From Eubacterium sp. 14-2 (lineage in GTDB: Bacteria; Bacillota; Clostridia; Lachnospirales; Lachnospiraceae): a stretch of 64,000 nt of DNA. The stretch covers positions 372,001 through 436,000 of the forward strand of contig NZ_KE159568.1 in assembly GCF_000403845.2 (NCBI RefSeq). The letters are read 5' to 3'. Numbering within the stretch: position 1 is the first letter of the stretch; every line of letters begins with the position of its first letter. A program made the translations under genes and the position numbers. The notes beneath the pieces are model-generated. The model was not told where the DNA came from. It did not search any database and saw only the letters and a list, made by a program, of their open reading frames with translations. This document shows positions 54,591-62,385 of this stretch, piece by piece.

Positions 54591-55565
54591 TCATTCCTCA
54601 AGATTTAATCCAATTCCCAGTTCCTCTGCCCTGCGGCAGTAATATGCCGCAACGGCAATGTCAAACACAGCCAGACCCATGGGACAGAATATGGGACTGC
54701 CGGCTTTTTTCAGCCTGGCAAATACATCATTGTCCAAAACATCCGTCATTGTCAGAACATCCCTGCGGGACAGTCCGTACTGCTGATTCCACAGTTCAAT
54801 TACCGTGTTCTCCCGGCAGACTTCTTCCCAGTCGTCAACAATAACCGTATCTTTAAAGTAAGGATAGGTCTCCGGTTTAAAATCTCTCAGTGACACATTC
54901 ATAATCAGTGCGTCCTCTTTGGGCGCCCGGTCAATATAGGGCCTGTCCGCCACCGTACAGCAGATAAAAATATCGGAATTTTCGTACACTTCTTCCCAGC
55001 CGGAGGCCAGCTCAACCTCCGCCCGGCAGGATTTGCGAATCTCCTCCACCGGGATCACCGGACGTTTATCATACAGACGGTATCTGGCCACACGCTCTCC
55101 AAACAGAGCTTCCATCATCAGCATATGATTCTGCCCGATGGGCCCGAAACCTGTAATGCCCACTTCCAGATTCCTGCGGTTATCGTTTCTCAGGTATCGC
55201 TCTATCATAAAGCCGCTTACCGACACTGTCCGCACGATACTCAGAAGCGCCGTATTAATCACTGCTTCCACCGCTCCTGTCCCGGCATTGTTGACAATCA
55301 CAACGCTGCTTGCACGGGGCATTCCTTTCTTAATATTGTCCGGAAAACCTGCGATCCATTTGATTCCTGCCTTTTTCACATCAGCTCCCACATATGCAGG
55401 CATTGCAATAATCCTGTTGGCAGGATTGCCAAATCTCAGATATGGCTTTATGGGCTGGGCATAATCATTCCCGGAAAGGGCTGAAACTGCATTTGCGATC
55501 ACTTCCGTGGTATCATTCCAGTTTAAGCCGATGTTTCTCAGATGCTTTTCATTTAAGTACAACAT
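54591..55565 (-). CDS. sbnB: SbnB-like dehydrogenase for L-2,3-diaminopropionate synthesis
   Basis: A 324-residue ornithine-cyclodeaminase/mu-crystallin-family protein. The Rossmann motif GFGPIG occupies 139-144. The N-terminal substrate region contains KPYLRFGNPANRIIAMPAYV and KWIAGFPDN, which are SbnB-like. In the staphyloferrin B pathway SbnB oxidatively hydrolyses N-(1-amino-1-carboxy-2-ethyl)-glutamate to 2-oxoglutarate and L-Dap with NAD+. It directly follows the SbnA-like gene (37-base gap), and that pairing is what makes the assignment strong. The start has AGGAGAATTGGAACA upstream. The product should supply the diamino-acid A domain of the cluster. Confidence 0.9.
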   Translation of the reverse strand: MLYLNEKHLRNIGLNWNDTTEVIANAVSALSGNDYAQPIKPYLRFGNPANRIIAMPAYVGADVKKAGIKWIAGFPDNIKKGMPRASSVVIVNNAGTGAVEAVINTALLSIVRTVSVSGFMIERYLRNDNRRNLEVGITGFGPIGQNHMLMMEALFGERVARYRLYDKRPVIPVEEIRKSCRAEVELASGWEEVYENSDIFICCTVADRPYIDRAPKEDALIMNVSLRDFKPETYPYFKDTVIVDDWEEVCRENTVIELWNQQYGLSRRDVLTMTDVLDNDVFARLKKAGSPIFCPMGLAVFDIAVAAYYCRRAEELGIGLNLEE

Positions 55566-55602
55566 TGTTCCAATTCTCCTGATGGTTCCAAATTTCCTTT
55601 GT

Positions 55603-56595
55603 TCAGTTCATCCAGAATTCCGCAACTCTGGAAGCAAGCTCTTTCTTCTCTGTTTCAAAATTTTCCGCAACCCATTCATCGTTATATACCGTGCTGGTAT
55701 AACGTTCGCCGCTGTCGGCAAAAACCACGGCTACATTGGGTTTTTTCAGAAAAGTTTTTCCCTGAAAATATTTATGTACTGCCAGATACACAGACCCGGA
55801 GGAACCTCCGATCAGGGTTCCGTGTCTCTTTGTGTATGTTCTGCAGGCACATATGGTATCCAGCTCCCCTACCACCACAACGTCATCTATTCTTGCCTCA
55901 GACAATATCTCCGGCCTTTTGCTTGAGCCAATCCCCGGTATCTTTCTCTTATGGGGGCGTCCGCCGAACACAACGGAGCCTTCCACATCAACAGCCACCA
56001 CCGCCGCATTGGGATACCGTTCCTTGACTCTTTGTGAAACACCTGTTATGGTTCCGCCTGAACTGACTCCCAGAAAAACATAATCCACTGCAAGATCATC
56101 GCATATTTCACTGCCGAGAGATTCATAATACGCCTCCGCCACAAGGGGATTTCCATACTGGCAGGTCCAGTAGTAGCTGCTGTTGTTTTCAATCAATGAC
56201 CGGACCAGACCGATTCTCGTCAGAAGATACCCTCCCCCTTCATCCCGCTCAGTGACTTTTATCACCTTTGAGGCCTGCGAAGTAATCAGATACTCATTGA
56301 CTGCCAGAATATCAGGATCTATGACAATCTCACATTTAAGATTCATTTTTCTGCAGTAGCTGGATAAAGAAATGCCGAAATTACCGGAGGACGATTCTAT
56401 GATGGTGGTATTGGGGTTAATAATTCCCCGCTCCAGCCCTTTGTTCAGTACATGAAACGAAGCTCTGTCCTTCACGCTGCCCGTGGGATTGAAATTCTCA
56501 CATTTCTGAAACAGTGATATCTGTTCCAGTTTCGGTTCCCGAAGCAGTATAAGGGGTGTGTTCCCCACCGCATTAAAAGGTTCTGTTACAATCAA
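55603..56595 (-). CDS. sbnA: SbnA-like PLP enzyme for L-2,3-diaminopropionate synthesis
   Basis: A 330-residue cysteine-synthase-fold enzyme. It starts at a TTG (56595) seven bases after GGAGG. PLP-binding Lys42 lies in NPTGSVKDRAS; the phosphate and substrate loops are SSSGNFGIS (about 68-76) and GVSSGGTITG (about 176-185), with GGSSGS near 267. In staphyloferrin B synthesis SbnA joins O-phospho-L-serine and L-glutamate to give the SbnB substrate. Length and the adjacent SbnB-like gene support this over ordinary cysteine synthase, which would also lack a reason to be in an NRPS operon. Confidence 0.9.
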   Translation of the reverse strand: MIVTEPFNAVGNTPLILLREPKLEQISLFQKCENFNPTGSVKDRASFHVLNKGLERGIINPNTTIIESSSGNFGISLSSYCRKMNLKCEIVIDPDILAVNEYLITSQASKVIKVTERDEGGGYLLTRIGLVRSLIENNSSYYWTCQYGNPLVAEAYYESLGSEICDDLAVDYVFLGVSSGGTITGVSQRVKERYPNAAVVAVDVEGSVVFGGRPHKRKIPGIGSSKRPEILSEARIDDVVVVGELDTICACRTYTKRHGTLIGGSSGSVYLAVHKYFQGKTFLKKPNVAVVFADSGERYTSTVYNDEWVAENFETEKKELASRVAEFWMN

Positions 56596-56631
56596 TTTTT
56601 CCCTCCTTCTCCCCTGTGCCAGAAATCATTT

Positions 56632-59118
56632 TTACAGCTGTTTCAGCAGGTTTGTGAAGGCCAGTACACAGTCATGCAGTATCTCCCTGGCTGTATTTTC
56701 TGAAACAGCAGCTCCATGATTCAGTGAAATCTCCACATCTTCACAGACATTTTCCACTTTAAACATCAGATCCGGTACAACAGCATCTGAGCATTCTCCT
56801 TCTGTCTCCATACATCCAATCAGAAGATTTCTTTCCTCTGCAGACACTGCCTGTTTCAGGGACTCAGCATCCGCAGCCGGAAAATCCGATGCAGCGGCCT
56901 CCATCAGCTTCTGAGTGCTGCTTAAATCTTCCTCGTCAATCTTCATTTCCTTTATTTCTCCGTCCGGGCCCCACAGGTAAACAGAAAACGTACTGATTTC
57001 CATATAACGCACAGCTGAAGCTGCCACGGCTGCACGCAGTGCAGACCGGACCCTTTCCTCTGAAAGGTTTTCTCCCGGGATTTTCAGGGCCGTTTTCTCA
57101 CTGACCGTCACTCTTTCCGTACCATCCGCCCCGGTTCTGTTCCTCTCTTCCTTCCCGGAGACAGAATTTTTATCAAGATATGCGGCCAGAGATCTTATGG
57201 TTGGATGGGAATACAAATCTGAAACCACAATGTCTTTCCCCCAGCGCTCACAGATTTTTTCATGCAGCGCCACCACCTTCAGGGAGTCTGCCCCAAGCCG
57301 GGAAAAATTCTCATCAATATCTATCTCCTGCATGTCCAGTGTCTGCCTGCACAGATCTCTCAGCGCACATTCCGTATCGCTTTCCGCCTCTGGGATTTCC
57401 TGCACTTCATGGCTGCTTTTCTCTGTCAGCTTTTCAAGCTCTGCACAGACTTCTGAATATACCCCGGATGTGTACTGGCTTACATACTTAAAGCGCTGGA
57501 GTTTTCCGCTCATTGTAATATATCTGTCTGTGGTTGGAATAACATGCTCCGTATATAACCCAAAACAGTCATAGATGCATCTGGAAATCAGCCTGGCTGT
57601 TTCGGCAAACTGCTCCAGCGGACGGTCAGACAACACAAAAATCACAATACTGTCACTTTTATCAGCTTTGTCACTGACTCCGCAGGCTACTACCTGCCCT
57701 GTAAGGTGAGGAAATTCTCTTTCCATGCATCTTTCTATGTCGTGGGAATAATAATTGCGTCCATTTGAGAAAATAATGTCCTTGATTCTCCCGGCCACAT
57801 AAAGATTCCCTTCCTTTATAAAACCGATATCTCCTGTTTTATACCATCCGCCGGAATCTAAAACATCAAGGTTTCCATTACACCCGTCGTAATATCCTTC
57901 CGTAATGTTTTTCCCTTTTATCATAATTTCCCCGGCGTAACCATCTGCCAGTTCTCTGCCGCTGCGGTCTCCGATTTTTATGCTGCAGTGCTTCACTGCC
58001 TGACCTTCCGAAATGACTCTGACCGCCTTTGGGGCATCCGGGGCAACAAATTTCACCTGGTCTTCCCATCCCATGGAATCCGCATCAACAGTAAGATAAC
58101 TGTAACCTTCCTCCGGATCCGGAAAAGCCACCGCCAGCACAGCCTCTGCCAGTCCGTACACCGGATAAACAACCTGTCTTTTCAGGCCGAAGGATTTCAT
58201 CACACTGCAGAATTTTTCCACCATATCAACGGAGATTGGTTCTGCCCCGTTAAAGACCAGGCGCAAAGAGGACAAATCTGTTCCGGCTGCCTGTTCCGGG
58301 GATTTTGCCAGCGCCTTAAGAATCAGGCCATAGCCGAAATTTGGCATTCCGGTGATGGTATACTTATATTCTGAGATCAGCTTTAAATAAACGATGGGAT
58401 CACTGACAAAAGCAGCCGGAGGAATCAGACAGTGGGCAAGTCCGTAATAAGTGGGAGCCAGATGAAAGCCCACCATCCCCATATCGTGGGTCAGCGGAAG
58501 CCATGAAATGCCCGAATCGTTATGGTCAATCCGGGCATTGCTGATAATTCCTTCCAGATTGGCGATAATCTGCCCATGCGTCAGTCGTATTCCTTTGGGA
58601 TCAAAGGTGGAACCGGAAGAAAACTGCAGATATGCAATATCCTCAGGAGAAACTTCTTCCGGGTCAGCCGGCTCTGCCTCCGCTTTTAATTCTTCACAGT
58701 TCACAAACCTTTTTGAAATATCCTCCGCCAGTTCCTGCTCTCCCAGCTCTGATACATATCTGACCAGCCTGTCCAGATACACTTCTGTGGTGATAATCTT
58801 AGGGCTTCTCAGTTTGTGCCATATTTTATATATGCGGTAATACTCGGACTCACTGGCTGCCACAGGCACCGGCACAGCCACAATGCCTCCAAGGATACAG
58901 GCCCAGAATGCACAGACAAAACTGCAGTTATCGGGCATCTGGAGAATAACCTCGTCCCCCTTTTCCACTCCCGCAGCATAAAGCTCCTTCAACTGGCGTC
59001 CTGCTCTGTCATACAGTTCATCGTATTTCATTTCCGGACAGTCTCCTGCCTGTTCCACAAATCGAATTCCTCTTCCGCGCCTTCCGGCATTTTTCATTAC
59101 ATCAACTAATGTGTGCAT
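56632..59118 (-). CDS. Fatty-acyl-AMP ligase fused to ACP (lipid loading)
   Basis: An 828-residue loading protein. Residues 1-560 are a FAAL-type adenylation domain: phosphate loop QFSSGSTFDPKGI (165-177), WLPLTHDMGMVG (206-217), YGLAEA, TGD (428-430) and a C-terminal GKLQR with Lys539. An ACP follows (585-650, LGADSLKVV, Ser612). The last ~165 residues have no complete domain; the final 45 resemble the end of a condensation domain. FAALs activate fatty acids as acyl-adenylates and pass them to a carrier protein, so the product probably starts with a lipid chain. A ribosome site (GTAAGGGGGAAAGACA) supports the start. Chain length cannot be read from sequence. Confidence 0.92.
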   Translation of the reverse strand: MHTLVDVMKNAGRRGRGIRFVEQAGDCPEMKYDELYDRAGRQLKELYAAGVEKGDEVILQMPDNCSFVCAFWACILGGIVAVPVPVAASESEYYRIYKIWHKLRSPKIITTEVYLDRLVRYVSELGEQELAEDISKRFVNCEELKAEAEPADPEEVSPEDIAYLQFSSGSTFDPKGIRLTHGQIIANLEGIISNARIDHNDSGISWLPLTHDMGMVGFHLAPTYYGLAHCLIPPAAFVSDPIVYLKLISEYKYTITGMPNFGYGLILKALAKSPEQAAGTDLSSLRLVFNGAEPISVDMVEKFCSVMKSFGLKRQVVYPVYGLAEAVLAVAFPDPEEGYSYLTVDADSMGWEDQVKFVAPDAPKAVRVISEGQAVKHCSIKIGDRSGRELADGYAGEIMIKGKNITEGYYDGCNGNLDVLDSGGWYKTGDIGFIKEGNLYVAGRIKDIIFSNGRNYYSHDIERCMEREFPHLTGQVVACGVSDKADKSDSIVIFVLSDRPLEQFAETARLISRCIYDCFGLYTEHVIPTTDRYITMSGKLQRFKYVSQYTSGVYSEVCAELEKLTEKSSHEVQEIPEAESDTECALRDLCRQTLDMQEIDIDENFSRLGADSLKVVALHEKICERWGKDIVVSDLYSHPTIRSLAAYLDKNSVSGKEERNRTGADGTERVTVSEKTALKIPGENLSEERVRSALRAAVAASAVRYMEISTFSVYLWGPDGEIKEMKIDEEDLSSTQKLMEAAASDFPAADAESLKQAVSAEERNLLIGCMETEGECSDAVVPDLMFKVENVCEDVEISLNHGAAVSENTAREILHDCVLAFTNLLKQL

Positions 59119-59164
59119 TGTCTTTCCCCCTTACCTGAATACATATTTCACATTGTTCTTCGTT

Positions 59165-59857
59165 TCATGATTCCCCAAAGGCTCCCGGCTGAATCACACC
59201 GTCTTTTATATTGATTACTTTGGTACCGTATCCGGCATATTCTGCAGAATGAGTCACCTGAACCACCGTCTTTTCATATTTCTGGCTGACTTCCTTTAAA
59301 AGGCCCATTACATCCGTTCCAGATTTGCTGTCAAGATTTCCCACAGGCTCGTCTGCAAAAATAATTTCCGGATCCATAATAAGGGCCCGTGCAATTGCCA
59401 CTCGCTGCTGCTGCCCTCCTGAGAGCTCACGGGGCGTAAATCTGCGCTTCTCTTCAAGTCCAACAGACTCTAACAGCCCTGCCAGGCGCTCGGTATAATC
59501 ACCGGGCCTGCCATGATCCAGCAGTACCGGCAGCATGATATTATCTTCCACGTTCAGGTTGGGAACCAGATTGTAAAACTGAAAAATAAATCCCACATCC
59601 CTGCGGTGAAACCGGCTTACCTGCCGGTCGCTCATACCGGAAATATCAATACCGTCTATATAAATCTTCCCGGAAGAAGGGCGGTCCAGCGCTCCCAGAA
59701 GGTAGAGCAGGGTACTTTTCCCTGACCCCGACTGTCCCATAATGGATACAAACTCGCCTTTCTGAATTTCAAGATCTATGCCGCGCAATACCTCAACCTC
59801 ACTTTTTCCGGTTTTAAAATTTTTTCTTACTGATTCTGCTACTATAATTCCGCTCAT
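59165..59857 (-). CDS. ABC transporter ATPase, LolD/MacB type
   Basis: A 230-residue ATP-binding subunit with Walker [10 protein letters not shown] (41-49), Q-loop in [10 protein letters not shown], signature [10 protein letters not shown] (145-154), Walker B IIFADE (165-170) and switch His in VTHS (201-204). The QQQ signature and PVGNLDS D-loop are typical of the MacB/LolD branch that drives FtsX-type permeases, and such a permease is encoded 17 bases upstream. In Gram-positives these pairs usually expel or detoxify antimicrobial peptides at the membrane, so self-protection against the cluster product is a fair inference. Confidence 0.95.
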   Translation of the reverse strand: MSGIIVAESVRKNFKTGKSEVEVLRGIDLEIQKGEFVSIMGQSGSGKSTLLYLLGALDRPSSGKIYIDGIDISGMSDRQVSRFHRRDVGFIFQFYNLVPNLNVEDNIMLPVLLDHGRPGDYTERLAGLLESVGLEEKRRFTPRELSGGQQQRVAIARALIMDPEIIFADEPVGNLDSKSGTDVMGLLKEVSQKYEKTVVQVTHSAEYAGYGTKVINIKDGVIQPGAFGES

Positions 59858-59874
59858 ATACCTACATCCTTCTT

Positions 59875-62385
59875 TTATTCATATTTGATTGATTCTATAA
59901 TTTTCATCCCTGACATCTTTATCACCGAACCGGCAGAGGCAAATACGGTGATAAATACCCCGCACAGTATACAGAGCAGTATCTTTCCCGGCGCCAGCTC
60001 CATGGTGAGCCGCAGACCAAGATTTTCCATGATCATGGGCGCCACATACAGAAGGCATATTCCCCCGCATACGCCAGGAAGGGAGCCCATCAGGCCTGTA
60101 AACATGGCTTCCAGAAGGGCTGTGCCGGCAAGCTGCGCCCGGCTCATACCTATGGAACGCTGTACGGCAAAGATCCATTTCTTTTCCATAAAACTTATGA
60201 TGACATTGTTTATCATTCCGGTAACTGCTATCACCAGCACGATCAGGCTGAACAGATCCATAATGGATACTATCTGTCTGTTTGACGCAAGGGACGACTC
60301 CCGGATTTCTTCCAGTGTTCTGACCTGAACCTCCTTACCTGCGGAAACAGCCGATATCCTGTCTTTCATGACAGGAACCTGATTTTCACCTGTATTTTCT
60401 GTCCGGATTAACAATGTGGAATAATTATCATAGTCCATCTGTTCTTTCAGACGGGAACCGGAAACCAGCGCCGCGCTTTCCAGAGTATCGTAAAAACCTG
60501 CCACTTTGTACTCCACATCCCCGTCTCCAAGGGCAAGGGTCAGCTTGTCCCCTGTTTCAAGGTCCATTGCTATCTTAAGGGTAGAGGAAATGAGAATATG
60601 ATTGCCCTGCTTCAGTTTGTTGAGTACCGCCTGTCTGTCTCCCTCATAATGGAGTTCGTAAAAATCCGTATAATCTCCTTCTTCAATTCCATTGAGAACC
60701 GGAATGGTGGTGTTGTACCCTTTGATTTTCACGTTATAGGCCAGATACAGAGAAGTCACCTGTTCCACTCCCTCCGTTCGCTCAATCTCATCCCTGTATT
60801 CACTGTCCAGATCATCGCCCTGTACCTCAATCTGGTATTTGCTGTCAGCAAAAAAATCAGATATTGAAGTGATAAGACTGCTTCCAAAAACGTTTATTAA
60901 CAGGAAAACCGTCATACTTATGGTCAGCAGCCGGACATTATTTATGGTGCAGCTGTTCTCATTCAGATTCTTCAGTGCAATTTCCCCCTCATGTCTGAAA
61001 GCAAAACGAACGAATGGATGAAATGCCAGGCACAGGACTTTCACAATATCATGAACCAGCAGAAGTATCAGGATAATAACAACCACACATGCAAAGGTGC
61101 CGTAATACAGCATCCGGTTCTCCGGCACCATCAGGACTCCGGCAATAACAAGAATCAGAAGTCCAAGTTTTGCCAGAAACAAAGGCCATATGAATTTCAC
61201 TGTTTTGCCATCGTCTTTTTTGCTTTTGATAAGAGCGGAAATGGAATATCGGTTGGATGACAGCACCGGAATCACCGTGCTGACCAGCGCAATCACGATG
61301 GAAAATACAAAGCTCACTGCCAGAAAGACCCAGGAAAATTCCGCATCTGCAACCATTCCTGCCGTGCGCATCCACTCCGGGGAAGAGTAATATACCATGA
61401 CCTGAAGCAGCCCCACCCCTGCGGCGCAGCCAGCCAGGCCCCCCGTAACGGCACATGCTGCAGCCTCCAGCAGCAGTACGGAAACTGTCTGCAGTTTTGA
61501 CGCGCCTGTGCTTCGGAACACGCCGATAATGGGCATACGCTCCAGAACAATTACTTTGAATGATGAATAAATCAGAAAGATACTGATAAAGAATACTGCA
61601 ATTGACATCAGATAAAAGGAAACTGTGATCCTGTCCGTGTATGCTTTGGAAGCGCTTTCACTTAAAAGCTCCGACACGTTCTGCTTTGGCATAATATCAC
61701 TCAGCCGCGCAATTTCCTCTGATACAGACTGCCCTTCATGGAGGGCTATCAAAATACTGTTTACTTTATCTTCTGTTCCGTAAATACGATTCATCCGCTC
61801 TGCGGATACAATTGCCGGTATCCAGGCTCCCGTTTCCGTAAACATACCGTCAGAATACGCAATACCTGCAATGTCAAATTTCTCCTCTTTGCCGTTTATC
61901 TGAATTGTCAGCTGTTCGCCAATGTCAAAACCATAACGGTCAGCCGTCACCCTGCCGATAATAATCTGATTTTCTTCCAGATTATCTTCCGTCCCTGTAC
62001 CTTTTTCCATAAGCACCCGGTTAATTTGGTCAAGCTCAGAAACCTGGTTGTATCCGTGGAGTTTTGTGAGGAAATGTTCCCTGCCCATGGTCATATAGCC
62101 ATTTGCCACAAAGCACTCTGCAGTCCCTTCGTATTCCTCCTCCACCTCTTGCAGACTGTGAGAAGAGAACACGCTGCTTTCTGCTGTATTTCCCCCTTCC
62201 ACCACAATATCCGCCGAACCAAAATCTTTTCTTACCACATTCATATACATTTTTTCCAGATTTCCGGACAGGGACTGTGTACTGAAGAATATGGCGGAAG
62301 ACATGGCTACCGCCAGAACAATAAGCAGCGTTCTTCCTTTTTTCTCCCACATATTTTTTAATACATATTTTAAAATAATTTTCAT
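59875..62385 (-). CDS. FtsX-like ABC permease with two FtsX domains
   Basis: An 836-residue permease. A first membrane helix lies near residues 15-37. A ~220-residue extracellular domain (MacB-PCD-like) leads into a first group of three helices with the FtsX signature (IFLIYSSFKVIVLERMPIIG and FRSTGAS near 285-310). A central helix pair is followed by a second extracellular domain and a C-terminal three-helix group with QRSIGMSRAQLAG. This duplicated plan is standard for Gram-positive MacB-like permeases of about 800 residues. The ATG overlaps the stop of the preceding gene (ATGA), which ties it to the cluster. With the ATPase downstream it forms an exporter or resistance pump; the substrate is inferred to be the cluster product. 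Confidence 0.92.
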   Translation of the reverse strand: MKIILKYVLKNMWEKKGRTLLIVLAVAMSSAIFFSTQSLSGNLEKMYMNVVRKDFGSADIVVEGGNTAESSVFSSHSLQEVEEEYEGTAECFVANGYMTMGREHFLTKLHGYNQVSELDQINRVLMEKGTGTEDNLEENQIIIGRVTADRYGFDIGEQLTIQINGKEEKFDIAGIAYSDGMFTETGAWIPAIVSAERMNRIYGTEDKVNSILIALHEGQSVSEEIARLSDIMPKQNVSELLSESASKAYTDRITVSFYLMSIAVFFISIFLIYSSFKVIVLERMPIIGVFRSTGASKLQTVSVLLLEAAACAVTGGLAGCAAGVGLLQVMVYYSSPEWMRTAGMVADAEFSWVFLAVSFVFSIVIALVSTVIPVLSSNRYSISALIKSKKDDGKTVKFIWPLFLAKLGLLILVIAGVLMVPENRMLYYGTFACVVVIILILLLVHDIVKVLCLAFHPFVRFAFRHEGEIALKNLNENSCTINNVRLLTISMTVFLLINVFGSSLITSISDFFADSKYQIEVQGDDLDSEYRDEIERTEGVEQVTSLYLAYNVKIKGYNTTIPVLNGIEEGDYTDFYELHYEGDRQAVLNKLKQGNHILISSTLKIAMDLETGDKLTLALGDGDVEYKVAGFYDTLESAALVSGSRLKEQMDYDNYSTLLIRTENTGENQVPVMKDRISAVSAGKEVQVRTLEEIRESSLASNRQIVSIMDLFSLIVLVIAVTGMINNVIISFMEKKWIFAVQRSIGMSRAQLAGTALLEAMFTGLMGSLPGVCGGICLLYVAPMIMENLGLRLTMELAPGKILLCILCGVFITVFASAGSVIKMSGMKIIESIKYE

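Noticed and set aside
55603-56595. Ordinary cysteine synthase (CysK)
   Set aside because: The adjacent SbnB-like gene and the NRPS context make a Dap-forming SbnA role more likely.
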